A stretch of DNA of 25,921 nt, from the NCBI GenBank assembly GCA_046735115.1, contig JBKPSR010000073.1:1-25921 (forward strand), written 5' to 3'. The stretch's first letter is position 1; each line of letters opens with the position of its first letter. The notes under the pieces are model-generated. The model worked only from the letters and a program-made list of their open reading frames with translations, was not told the origin of the DNA and did not search any database. The position numbers and the translations under genes are program-made. Source of the DNA: JACVRW01 sp046735115. Lineage in GTDB: Bacteria; Actinomycetota; Thermoleophilia; Solirubrobacterales; Thermoleophilaceae. This document shows positions 1-6,649 of the stretch, in pieces.

Positions 1-695
1 GTCGGCTCGCGGCCCAGCTCCGTGACGAGCTTGCGCTCCGCGCGGCCGATCTTGTTGAGCTTCTCGACCACGTGCACCGGGATGCGGATCGTGCGCGCCT
101 TGTCGGCGAGCGCGCGGGCGATCGCCTGGCGGATCCACCAGGTCGCGTACGTGGAGAACTTGAAGCCCTTGCGGTAATCGAACTTCTCCGCGGCGCGGAC
201 GAGGCCGAGCGTGCCCTCCTGGATCAGGTCGAGGAACGGCAGGCCCTGGTTGCGGTAGTTCTTCGCGATCGAGACGACCAGCCGGAGGTTCGACTCGACC
301 ATCTTCTGCTTGGCGTCGAGGTCGCCGCGCTCGATGCGCTTGGCAAGGTCGACCTCCTCCTGCGCCGTGAGCAGCCGCACCTTCCCGATGTCCTTCAGGA
401 ACAGCTGAAGGGAGTCGGTCGTCATGTCCGGCTTGAGGTCGATCGTGGCCTTCTTGCGCCGGCTGCGTCGGTCGACGGCGCGCTCGACCTCGGGCGCGGA
501 GTGCGTCGGGTCGTCCTCGACCAGCTCGATCTCGGACTTCTCGAAGTAGCCGTGCAGCTCCTCGATATCGCTCTCGTCGAGCTCCACCTCGCTCAGCGCG
601 GTGGCGACCTCGGCGTAGGTCAGAACGCCGGTCGCCTGACCCTTCACGACAAGGAGCTTTACCTCCTCAAGCTCTTGCAGATCGGCTACAGACAT
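1..695 (-). CDS. rpoD: Primary RNA polymerase sigma factor (SigA/RpoD), 5' part
   Basis: Directs core RNA polymerase to housekeeping promoters. The gene runs off the left edge, leaving the first 231 residues. An acidic region 1.1-like segment (about 1-75) is followed by a basic linker (RRSRRKKA, about 77-83) and region 1.2 (DSLQLFLKDIGKVRLLT, about 94-110). Region 2 follows, with ESNLRLVVSIAKNYRNQG (134-151), DLIQEGTLGLVRAAEKFD (156-173) and FSTYATWWIRQAIARAL (180-196), the core-binding and -10 recognition helices. RTIRIPVHVVEKLNKI opens region 3. The ATG is preceded by AAGGAAAGG at a good ribosome-binding distance, which fixes the start. Conservation in region 2 is near-complete, so the call as a group 1 or closely related sigma-70 is secure. 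Separating SigA from a group 2 paralogue such as SigB would need region 4, which lies outside the window. Confidence 0.93.
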   Translation of the reverse strand, partial: MSVADLQELEEVKLLVVKGQATGVLTYAEVATALSEVELDESDIEELHGYFEKSEIELVEDDPTHSAPEVERAVDRRSRRKKATIDLKPDMTTDSLQLFLKDIGKVRLLTAQEEVDLAKRIERGDLDAKQKMVESNLRLVVSIAKNYRNQGLPFLDLIQEGTLGLVRAAEKFDYRKGFKFSTYATWWIRQAIARALADKARTIRIPVHVVEKLNKIGRAERKLVTELGREP

Positions 696-716
696 CCCTT
701 TCCTTAACGGCGCGCA

Positions 717-742
717 GGGCCCAGCGCTAGGGCGCCGGGCCC
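717..742 (-). promoter_or_regulatory. Strong hairpin in the rpoD leader
   Basis: Read on the minus strand, an 11-bp stem GGGCCCGGCGC / GCGCTGGGCCC (one G-U pair) closes on a CCTA tetraloop. It lies about 20 nt upstream of the rpoD start, just before the ribosome-binding site, inside the presumed 5' untranslated leader. It has no T-run, so a classical terminator is unlikely. It may be an attenuating, protein-binding or transcript-stabilising element. The structure is seen directly; its function is inference. Confidence 0.5.
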
Positions 743-761
743 AGTCAAACAGACGATGTAG

Positions 762-789
762 ACACTAACGCTACAGATAGTGAAGTCAA
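762..789 (-). promoter_or_regulatory. Candidate rpoD promoter
   Basis: On the minus strand, TTGACT (789-784) and TAGTGT (767-762) are separated by 16 bp, a plausible sigma-70 promoter giving a start near 755 and a leader of about 60 nt. TTGACT occurs two more times in this intergenic stretch (plus-strand AGTCAA at 743-748 and 822-827), spaced roughly 40 bp apart. This could reflect multiple promoters or a repeated binding site. The remainder of 696-908 holds no recognisable gene. Confidence 0.35.
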
Positions 790-894
790 GCGGCCCAGAG
801 CGCAATTTCCACCGACTAGCCAGTCAACCAAAATGATCTCTTATGACTTTATCGTCCGCTCTTCTAGGTGCGGGATACCCAAAACGGGCACAAG

Positions 895-900
895 TAGAAT
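895..900 (+). promoter_or_regulatory. -10 element for a leaderless small gene
   Basis: TAGAAT ends 8 nt before the ATG at 909, so transcription would begin at or next to the start codon. No Shine-Dalgarno precedes that ATG, consistent with a leaderless mRNA, a common arrangement in actinobacteria. No good -35 is visible. Confidence 0.35.
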
Positions 901-908
901 CACTGTCC

Positions 909-1163
909 ATGACGGACGAGAGCGGAGTGCTCGGGAACCTGCCCAACTCGCGGCCCGGAAGGCGAAGCGCGAAGCGGGATCGGCCGGCGCGTGGCGGGCG
1001 AGCTACGGCGATGAAGGGTGCCCCCGCCGAGGCTGATCGCCCGGAGCTGCCGGGAGATCCGCTCAATGCTGCCGTTCGTACCGCAGCCGGGCTCGCGGTC
1101 GGGGGCGTCAAGGTCGCCGGCGCCGTCACCCAGGAGCTCCTTCGCCGGCTCCCGCTCCCGTAA
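909..1163 (+). CDS. Small hypothetical protein (84 aa)
   Basis: I do not recognise a family. The first 40 or so residues are polar and rich in Arg/Pro/Gly. The C-terminal half (DPLNAAVRTAAGLAVGG to VTQELLRRLPLP, about 52-84) looks like an amphipathic or weakly hydrophobic helix ending in a basic LLRRLP tail. That region looks like genuine protein rather than noise. The start is uncertain: ATG 909 is supported by the TAGAAT box just upstream, but ATG 1012 would keep only the C-terminal half. It sits alone between the divergent sigma factor gene and a response regulator gene. Confidence 0.45.
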   Translation: MTDESGVLGNLPNSRPGRRSAKRDRPARGGRATAMKGAPAEADRPELPGDPLNAAVRTAAGLAVGGVKVAGAVTQELLRRLPLP

Positions 1164-1169
1164 CGGTGA

Positions 1170-1200
1170 CGGTGCGCAGCTAGCTGGTTACTCCGCACCG
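1170..1200 (+). terminator. Hairpin after the small gene
   Basis: CGGTGCG (1170-1176) and CGCACCG (1194-1200) form a 7-bp stem with a 17-nt loop, 6 nt after the TAA of the small gene. No T-run follows, so a terminator role is tentative. Confidence 0.3.
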
Positions 1201-1201
1201 G

Positions 1202-1228
1202 GGAAACCGTGCGTTTCCGAGGTATGCT
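1202..1228 (+). promoter_or_regulatory. Promoter/operator of the response regulator gene
   Basis: A perfect inverted repeat GGAAAC-5 nt-GTTTCC (1202-1218) lies just upstream of a -10-like TATGCT (1223-1228). The latter is 6 nt before the GTG at 1235, suggesting a leaderless transcript. The inverted repeat spans the -35 region, where a dimeric regulator, possibly the encoded one, would control access. Sequence seen directly; regulation inferred. Confidence 0.35.
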
Positions 1229-1234
1229 GGCGCG

Positions 1235-1864
1235 GTGCCCTCCGGCGGCAAGCACGCGCCTCGCTGCCTGATCGTGGATGACCACCCGGTTGTCCGGGCC
1301 GGCGTACGGGCGGTTCTCGAGCAGGCCTTCGACCAAGCCGTCGTGACCGACGCGGAGTCGATCGAGCAGGCCGGCGACATGGCGAACGGCGACGCTCCCG
1401 ACGTCGTGATCATCGATCCCTGGCGGGCCGGTGTGGATGTGGGCGAGATCGTCAACCGCCTGCGCGACCAGGTGGACGCTCCGATCGTCGTCTTCACCTC
1501 GGACGGCGGCGCCCGCCTGCTGAGCGAGGCGCTCAAGGCCGGCGTAAAGGGCTACGTGCGCAAGGACTCGCCGTCCGAGGACCTGGTCCGCGCCATCGAG
1601 GCCGCGCGCGACGGCGAGTTCTACGTCGACCCGGGCCTGTCCTCGACGATCGTGCTCGACGAGGGCGACCGCACCCTGAGCGCTCGGCAGCGCGAGATCC
1701 TCCAGATGCTGGCCGACGGGATGCAGACCGACGCCGTGGCCGAGCAGCTCGGCCTATCCACCGAGACCGTCCGCACGCACACGAAGCGGATACTGGCCAA
1801 GCTCGAGGCGTCAACGCGCACGCAGGCTGTCGCGATCGGGATCCGCCACGGCCTGATCGAGTAG
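1235..1864 (+). CDS. NarL/FixJ (LuxR)-family response regulator
   Basis: Two-component output protein of 209 aa. The receiver domain occupies about 10-125: acidic pair D15-D16 in CLIVDDHPVVRAG, phospho-acceptor D61 in VVIIDPW, the conserved Thr in VVFTSDGG and Lys in GYVRKDS. A GerE/LuxR helix-turn-helix fills about 145-205 (LSARQREILQMLADG, then LGLSTETVRTHTKRILAKL). It should bind DNA as a phosphorylated dimer. No histidine kinase is adjacent, so it is an orphan here. The GTG start has no Shine-Dalgarno but has a -10 box at leaderless spacing. The gene faces the diguanylate cyclase gene, with palindromic element A between them. Confidence 0.9.
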   Translation: MPSGGKHAPRCLIVDDHPVVRAGVRAVLEQAFDQAVVTDAESIEQAGDMANGDAPDVVIIDPWRAGVDVGEIVNRLRDQVDAPIVVFTSDGGARLLSEALKAGVKGYVRKDSPSEDLVRAIEAARDGEFYVDPGLSSTIVLDEGDRTLSARQREILQMLADGMQTDAVAEQLGLSTETVRTHTKRILAKLEASTRTQAVAIGIRHGLIE

Positions 1865-1874
1865 CACTCGGCAA

Positions 1875-1966
1875 CGACAATCCTGGCTTGCCCACCGATA
1901 CGGTGGCTTAGCCAGGATCGTCGAAGGAGTCGACCATCCGGCCCACCCCCTCAATGCCGTAGCTCG
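1875..1966. repeat. Palindromic intergenic element, copy A (half-truncated)
   Basis: The inner hairpin spans 1875-1923: left arm begins CGACAATCCTGGCT, right arm is AGCCAGGATCGTCG, tip CCACCG-ATA-CGGTGG, with a small internal bulge. The right outer arm CCCCCTCAATGCCGTAGCTCG is at 1946-1966. The matching left outer arm is absent; the response regulator gene's 3' end lies there instead. The inner stem tip differs from copies B and C but is still paired, a compensatory change. It sits between converging genes (stops at 1864 and 1988). Confidence 0.85.
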
Positions 1967-1987
1967 CCGACCGGGAGGGCGCGCGCC

Positions 1988-2962
1988 CTACGTCGTCGCC
2001 TCTTCGGCGCCCACACCCTGCGTCCCGGGCGGGTCGCCCAGCGCGATCCCCTCCCCGGCGGCCTTCGCGCGGTACATCGCCCGGTCGGCGCTGTCGATCA
2101 GCGCTTCCGCCTCGTCGCCGTGCTCGGGCGAGGCTGACACGCCGATCGAGATCGTCACCGGCGGCTCGCCGGGCGAGGCCACCTCCTCCTCCACCGCCGT
2201 CGCGAGGCGCGCCGCGAGCTTGGCAGCGCTCTTCAGGTCCTGCTGAGGAAGGAGCACGCAGAACTCGTCGCCGCCGATCCGCGCCGCCGTGTCGACCGAG
2301 CGGATCGACCTCCGCAGCGACATCCCGACCTGCATCAGCACGCGGTCGCCCGCCTGGTGCCCGTGCGAGTCGTTGATCCGCTTCAGCCCGTCGATGTCCA
2401 TGAGCAGCAGGCCGAACGGGTGCTGGTAGCGCCTCTGGGTCTCGAGCAGGTTCGCCAGCGCGCGCTGGAGGGCGCGCAGGTTCCCGAGGCCGGTCAGCGG
2501 GTCGGTGTGCGCCTGCGACTCGAGCTCGCGCGAGCGCGTCTGGACGTGGGCCTCCATCGCCTCGGCCTGGATCGCGGCGATCGCCTCGACGAGCTGCTCG
2601 ACCGCCTCGGCGAAGCGCACCGGGTCGTCCTCGAGGTCCTCGCGCAGCGCGTGCAGGAGCACGGTCTGAAGGGCCGCGACGTCGCGGGCAACGTCGGCTG
2701 CTCTCGCGTCGCGCCCGCCCCCGCGCAGCCCGGCGAGCGACGCCGCGCGCTCCGACTGCTCCTGCGGGAGCGCGTAGGGATCCCCGTCGGCTTCGGAGAT
2801 TGCGCCGACGATCCCGCTGATCAGCTCCGGCAGCTCTCGCGCGATGCGCTCCGTAGGCAGCTCGCGGATCTCGTCGAGCGACGCGCGCTCGATGAGTCGG
2901 ACGAGCCATTGCTTCGCAAGCTCGTCGCGCGAGCGCTCAAGGCGCGCGAGCGGTCCCCGCAT
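1988..2962 (-). CDS. GGDEF-domain diguanylate cyclase
   Basis: Synthesises cyclic di-GMP from two GTP; 324 aa, no signal or membrane segment. The GGDEF domain covers about 150-305: DPLTGLGNLR entry, MDIDGLKRINDSHGHQAGD metal/substrate region, intact GGDEF at 230-234, and inhibitory-site RSVD at 221-224 exactly five residues before the motif. An active, product-inhibited cyclase is therefore likely. The all-helical N-terminus (about 5-140, LAKQWLVRLIER, IARELPELISGIVGAI) resembles the RsbRD/stressosome-type N-terminal domain, an inference from pattern. The ATG 2962 start was chosen because sequence upstream loses protein character and moeA begins divergently 72 bp away. Confidence 0.88.
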   Translation of the reverse strand: MRGPLARLERSRDELAKQWLVRLIERASLDEIRELPTERIARELPELISGIVGAISEADGDPYALPQEQSERAASLAGLRGGGRDARAADVARDVAALQTVLLHALREDLEDDPVRFAEAVEQLVEAIAAIQAEAMEAHVQTRSRELESQAHTDPLTGLGNLRALQRALANLLETQRRYQHPFGLLLMDIDGLKRINDSHGHQAGDRVLMQVGMSLRRSIRSVDTAARIGGDEFCVLLPQQDLKSAAKLAARLATAVEEEVASPGEPPVTISIGVSASPEHGDEAEALIDSADRAMYRAKAAGEGIALGDPPGTQGVGAEEATT

Positions 2963-3034
2963 GGCAGACACTGCCGTCGATCGTACCCTCGGAAACGGCG
3001 GACCGCAGGCGGAATTTCGGAGAAGATTCGCCGT

Positions 3035-4225
3035 GTGAGCGAGCTGATCTCGATCGCCGAAGCCCGCCGGCGGGTCCTCGAGGCCATCACCCGGCTTGGG
3101 GACGAGCCCGCCGCGCTCGACGCTGCGCTGGGGCGGGTGCTCGCGGAGAACGTGACCAGCCCGACCGCCGTGCCGCCGTTCGACAGCTCGGGAATGGACG
3201 GCTACGCGGTGGCGACCCTGGACGGCGGCGACCTGAATGTGATCGGCGAGGCGCGCGCGGGGCATCCGTGGGATGGGACGCTCGGCCCGGGCATGGCGGT
3301 GCGGATCTCGACGGGGGCTTTGGTGCCGGAGGGCGCTGCCGCGGTGGTCCCCGTAGAGCGAACGACGGCATTGAGCGGGGATCGGATCTCTGTGCCGGAA
3401 ACCGAGACGGGCGCGAACATCCGCCGCGCAGGTGAGGACATTCCCCTACATGCCGTAGTTCTCGAAGCCGGCTCAAAGCTCGGCCCTGCGGAGCTCGGCG
3501 TCGCCGCCTCCGTTGGAAGGGCCGACCTGCGGTGCGCCCGGCAACCCCGCGTCGCCGTCCTCATCACCGGCGACGAGCTCACGCCTCCCGGCCGGCCGCT
3601 CGGGCCGGGGAGGATCTACAGCTCGAACGGCTTCGCGCTCGGCGCGCAGGTGGAGCGGGCCGGCGCGCTGCTCGCGGGGCGCGCCACCGTTCCCGACGAC
3701 CCCGACGGCACCCGCTCGGCGATCGCGGGGGCGCTCGACGACGCTGACGTGGTGCTGGTCTCCGGTGGCGTGTCGGTCGGCCCGCACGACCACGTCAAGG
3801 CCGCGCTCCGCGAACTCGGCGTTGAGGAGCGGTTCTGGGGCGTAAGGCTCCGCCCGGGCAAGCCCACGTGGTTCGGGACGCGCGGTCAGCAGCTCGCCTT
3901 CGGCCTGCCCGGCAACCCGGTCTCGGCGATGGTCACCTTCCACCTGTTCGCCCGGCCGGCGCTCGCGGCGCTTCAGGGCGCCGCGCCCGACACGGCACGC
4001 TCCCTAGCCAGACTCGATGAGCCGATCGCCCGCAATCCGCAGCGCGAGCAGGCCATTCGAGTCCGGCTCCTCCAGAGCGAAAACGGCCTCGTCGCCACTC
4101 CCACCACCGGGGCGCAGGGCTCGCACGTACTCACCTCGATGCTGGGCGCCGACGCGCTCGCGTTCATCGTACCCGGGGAGGGCGAGGTGCCCGCGGGCGA
4201 GCGCGTGGAGGTCGAGCTCCTGTGA
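3035..4225 (+). CDS. moeA: Molybdopterin molybdenumtransferase MoeA
   Basis: Inserts molybdate into adenylylated molybdopterin at the end of molybdenum cofactor synthesis. The product is 396 aa, normal for the family. Landmarks are PPFDSSGMDGYAV (47-59), the GANIRRAGEDI loop (127-137), ITGDELTPPG...GRIYSSNGF (177-200), VLVSGGVSVGPHDHVK (240-255), LRPGKPTWFG (272-281) and FGLPGNPVSAMVTF (289-302). Domain IV follows at the C-terminus. Start GTG 3035 has GGAG about 13 nt upstream and precedes the conserved SIAEARRRVLEAI helix. The stop overlaps the next gene's start (GTGA). Oddity: codons at about 3359-3380 and 3443-3461 contain the outer-arm motif of the intergenic palindrome family in inverted orientation, using codons that look uncommon for this DNA (GCA, TTG, CTA, GTA, GTT). 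Confidence 0.95.
   Translation: MSELISIAEARRRVLEAITRLGDEPAALDAALGRVLAENVTSPTAVPPFDSSGMDGYAVATLDGGDLNVIGEARAGHPWDGTLGPGMAVRISTGALVPEGAAAVVPVERTTALSGDRISVPETETGANIRRAGEDIPLHAVVLEAGSKLGPAELGVAASVGRADLRCARQPRVAVLITGDELTPPGRPLGPGRIYSSNGFALGAQVERAGALLAGRATVPDDPDGTRSAIAGALDDADVVLVSGGVSVGPHDHVKAALRELGVEERFWGVRLRPGKPTWFGTRGQQLAFGLPGNPVSAMVTFHLFARPALAALQGAAPDTARSLARLDEPIARNPQREQAIRVRLLQSENGLVATPTTGAQGSHVLTSMLGADALAFIVPGEGEVPAGERVEVELL
3359..3461. repeat. Inverted pair of outer-arm motifs inside moeA
   Basis: GAACGACGGCATTGAGCGGGG-type sequence at 3360-3380 and CCCCTACATGCCGTAGTTC at 3443-3461 are near-reverse-complements. Both match the outer arms of copies A-C (17 of 17 over the left core; about 17 of 19 on the right). 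The 62 bp between them code for ordinary MoeA residues and contain no inner hairpin. The reading frame and family motifs are intact. Confidence 0.6.
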
Positions 4226-4890
4226 GGCCGCGCGACCCGCGCCGGCTGCTCGAGCGCCATCGCCGCGCGCGGGCGCGCGTGACGATTCTGCATGAGCCCG
4301 AGTCGGGCGACTCCGAGAGCGGGGCCACGGGCAGCCGCCAGGTGGCCGAGGTCACGCTGCCCACGGCGGAGCTCGAGAAGCTTTGGGCGCCTGAGCACCT
4401 GGAGAGCCTCGCGCGCACGTACTGGAGCTCCCTGTCGCGCTTCTCGCTCGGGCTGATCCGCGTGCTGTACAGCGACGACTCGCGCGAGGTGGTGTTGCTG
4501 CGGCGCCCCTTCGTCCTGCTCCGCTTCCGCAAGCCCGAGTACGAGTTCAACAGAGACGGCGGGACGGTCACCTGGCCGATCGACCGCGGCGTACTGGTTG
4601 CGAGGCGCGGGCGCGACCGCGGCTACCTGCGTCTCAGCGTCAGGCGCAAGCCGGCCGAGGACGGGAGCGGGGTGGTGACCGTGGTGGTCTCCTCGGAGGT
4701 CGTCAACTTCTACCCGACCATCGCCACGCGGCTCAGCCGCTGGATGTACGAGCAGACGCAGCTGCGGATCCACGTCATCGTGACGCACGCCTTCCTGCGT
4801 TCGCTCGCGAACCTCGAGCTCGAGCCCTCGCGCGTCGGCACTCTGCGCGCCGCCGCGGAGGCTGCGATCACCCCAGCCGCTCGCCGGTGA
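4222..4890 (+). CDS. Conserved-looking protein of unknown function, coupled to moeA
   Basis: 222 aa, not recognised. After an Arg-rich N-terminus (about 1-25) it looks like a folded alpha/beta or beta-rich cytoplasmic domain. Segments include REVVLLRRPFVLLRFRKPEYEF, GGTVTWPIDRGVLVAR and VVTVVVSSEVVNFYPTIATRL, then a helix around YEQTQLRIHVIVTHAFLRSLANLEL. No signal peptide or clear membrane helix is present. Its GTG overlaps the moeA stop, so translation is likely coupled, but this does not prove a molybdenum-cofactor role. The alternating strands might suit a SRPBCC-like ligand-binding fold, a weak guess. Its last 23 bp overlap the 3' end of glpX on the other strand. Confidence 0.75.
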   Translation: MRPRDPRRLLERHRRARARVTILHEPESGDSESGATGSRQVAEVTLPTAELEKLWAPEHLESLARTYWSSLSRFSLGLIRVLYSDDSREVVLLRRPFVLLRFRKPEYEFNRDGGTVTWPIDRGVLVARRGRDRGYLRLSVRRKPAEDGSGVVTVVVSSEVVNFYPTIATRLSRWMYEQTQLRIHVIVTHAFLRSLANLELEPSRVGTLRAAAEAAITPAARR

Positions 4891-5863
4891 TCTCGCGCAG
4901 TTTGGCGCGGTCATGCCGCGCCACGATCCGGCGCACCGTGCCGGAGCGCGAGCGCATCGAGACGGACTCGGTCTCCGCCCCCTGGGCTCCCCTGTAGTGG
5001 ACACCCTCGAGCAGCTCGCCGTCGGTGACCCCGGTGGCCGCGAAGAAGACGTCGTTGCCCGACACCAGCCGGTCCTTGTCGAGCACCTCGTCGAGGTCGT
5101 AGCCGGCCTCGAGCGCGGCGTTCCGCTCCTCGTCCGAGCGCGGCCACAGACGCCCGAGTATCTGGCCGCCCGTGCACTGGATCGCCGCCGCGGCGAGCAC
5201 CCCCTCGGGCGTCCCGCCGATGCCGAACAGCAGGTCTACGGCCGAGTCCTCGGAGACCGCCGCGAGCGCCGCCGACACATCGCCGTGCGGTATCAGCCGG
5301 ATGCGCGCCCCGACCGCGCGGATCTCGCTCATGTACTCCTCGTGGCGCGGACGGTCGAGCATGATCACGACCAGGTCGCCCACCCCGACGCCCTTCTCCT
5401 TCGCCATGAGCTGGAGCGTCTCCCCGATCGGCCGCTCGACGTCGAGCACGTGGGCCATGCTGCGCGAGGTCGCCATCTTCAGCATGTACACGCACGGGCC
5501 AGGGTCGAACATCGCCCCGCGCTCGGACAGCGCGATCGTGGCGATCGCGTTCGGCAGGCCCTTCGCGCACAGCTCGGTGCCCTCAAGCGGGTCCACCGCG
5601 ATGTCCACCTGAGGCGGCGAGCCGTCCCCGATGTGCTCGCCGTTGTAGAGCATCGGCGCCTCGTCCTTCTCCCCCTCGCCGATCACGACCACGCCGTCCA
5701 TCGAGACCGTGTCGAGGAGCAGGCGCATCGCGTCAACCGCCGCGCCGTCCGCGCCCTCCTTGTCGCCGCGCCCGATCCAGCGCGCGCACGCCAGAGCCGC
5801 GTACTCGGTCGTCCTCACCAGCTCCATGGCGAGGTTGCGGTCGGGCCTCGGCCTCCCCTCCAT
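4868..5863 (-). CDS. glpX: Fructose-1,6-bisphosphatase class II (GlpX)
   Basis: Hydrolyses fructose 1,6-bisphosphate to fructose 6-phosphate in gluconeogenesis, the usual FBPase of actinobacteria. The product is 331 aa, full length. Metal and phosphate motifs are present: MDGVVVIGEGEKDEAPM (55-71), VDIAVDPLEGTELCAKG (86-102), and FGIGGTPEGVLAAAAIQCTGG near the middle. The N-terminus LVRTTEYAALACARWIGRGDK is typical of GlpX. The ATG 5863 start lies 15 nt after the membrane-protein gene's stop (5879), so the two may be co-transcribed. Its 3' end overlaps the convergent moeA-linked gene, leaving no room for a separate terminator. Confidence 0.96.
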   Translation of the reverse strand: MEGRPRPDRNLAMELVRTTEYAALACARWIGRGDKEGADGAAVDAMRLLLDTVSMDGVVVIGEGEKDEAPMLYNGEHIGDGSPPQVDIAVDPLEGTELCAKGLPNAIATIALSERGAMFDPGPCVYMLKMATSRSMAHVLDVERPIGETLQLMAKEKGVGVGDLVVIMLDRPRHEEYMSEIRAVGARIRLIPHGDVSAALAAVSEDSAVDLLFGIGGTPEGVLAAAAIQCTGGQILGRLWPRSDEERNAALEAGYDLDEVLDKDRLVSGNDVFFAATGVTDGELLEGVHYRGAQGAETESVSMRSRSGTVRRIVARHDRAKLREITGERLG

Positions 5864-5878
5864 GCGCGGGAACCTAAC

Positions 5879-6379
5879 TCAGATCACGCCCGGCGGCTTG
5901 CGCGCTGTCGTGTAGAAGGCCTGCCTCAGGTATCCCGCGGCGAGCAGCCCGACCGATGCGAGCAGCGCCACGAAGTAGCCGATCCCGAGGCCGATGTCCA
6001 CGCTGTCGCCGGGGCGCCCCAGGATGATCCCGTTGCACAGGATCAGCACGAACGCCACGATGCCGACGATCATCGTCACCTCGCCCGGCTTCCAGGTCAG
6101 CTTGTGGCCGCGGGCGACGATCCACGTGAGGATGAACGGCGCGGCACATGCCGCCACCAGCAGCCAGTCGAGCGTGCTGAAGACCTGCCAGGCGTTCGCG
6201 GAGTCCCCGCCGGTCGCACCGCCCGGCAGCTTCGAGTTCGGGTTGTCCGAGCTCGTGGTGAACCAGGGCATCCATAGCGACGCGAGCAGGACCAGCGCGG
6301 CTCCCATCCCGAGAAGCTCGCCGGGCGAGACTCTCGAGAAGTCGAGGTAGCCGCTCCTCTCCTCGGCGCTGGCCTCCAT
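5879..6379 (-). CDS. Four-helix integral membrane protein of unknown function
   Basis: 166 aa with four hydrophobic stretches, at about 20-42 (LLGMGAALVLLASLWMPWF), 70-90 (LDWLLVAACAAPFILTWIV), 98-120 (VTMIVGIVAFVLILCNGIIL) and 128-150 (IGLGIGYFVALLASVGLLAAG). A polar loop follows the first helix (about 43-68) and a short basic tail ends the protein. No catalytic motif is seen. The layout resembles small uncharacterised actinobacterial membrane proteins. It lies upstream of glpX in the same direction and divergently from dodecin with 63 bp between. A metabolic link to glpX is not evident. Confidence 0.8.
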   Translation of the reverse strand: MEASAEERSGYLDFSRVSPGELLGMGAALVLLASLWMPWFTTSSDNPNSKLPGGATGGDSANAWQVFSTLDWLLVAACAAPFILTWIVARGHKLTWKPGEVTMIVGIVAFVLILCNGIILGRPGDSVDIGLGIGYFVALLASVGLLAAGYLRQAFYTTARKPPGVI

Positions 6380-6442
6380 CGAGGCATCAAGCTACATGAC
6401 CGGGATAGGCTCCGCAGGACCCCGAACGAAGGGAGCCCGGCG

Positions 6443-6649
6443 TTGGCAGTGACGAAGATCATCGAAGTGGTGGGAAGCTCGCCCGACAGCTCCGACGGCG
6501 CGGTGAAGGCCGCGCTGGCGGACGCGAGCCAGACCCTGCGCAACATCAAGGCGGTGGACGTCGTGTCGACGGGGCTCCGCGGCGAGAACCTCGACGAGTG
6601 GCGTGCGCTCGTGCGGATCTCGTTCCTGGTAGAGCGCGTCAGCGAGTAG
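6443..6649 (+). CDS. Dodecin-family protein
   Basis: Dodecins form hollow dodecamers that usually bind flavins; this one is 68 aa, the normal size. The strand-helix-strand-strand pattern is clear: VTKIIEVVGSSPDS, then SDGAVKAALADASQTLRNIKAVDVVS, GENLDEWRALVRISFLVE. The aromatic residue that usually stacks on the flavin (W in DW/VW-type segments after the helix) is replaced by Ala in NIKAVDVV. This is closer to the mycobacterial Rv0379-type dodecin-like proteins reported not to follow the flavin pattern. The TTG start is preceded by AAGGGAG at suitable spacing. The next gene starts directly after the stop (TAG TTG), suggesting an operon. Confidence 0.88.
   Translation: MAVTKIIEVVGSSPDSSDGAVKAALADASQTLRNIKAVDVVSTGLRGENLDEWRALVRISFLVERVSE

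Noticed and set aside
248..266. GAACTAC-GCA-AGG-like sequence in rpoD (minus strand) resembling the palindrome outer arm
   Set aside because: It encodes the invariant KNYRNQG of sigma region 2 and matches only about 14 of 18 bases; protein conservation explains it.
2357..3034. Long open frame upstream of moeA on the plus strand that would extend MoeA by over 220 residues
   Set aside because: It is the antisense shadow of the GGDEF gene; MoeA family alignment and the ribosome-binding site place the start at 3035.
4913..6277. A 454-codon plus-strand open frame opposite glpX
   Set aside because: The composition (Arg/His/Asp/Ala rich without motifs) marks it as an antisense shadow of glpX and the membrane protein gene.
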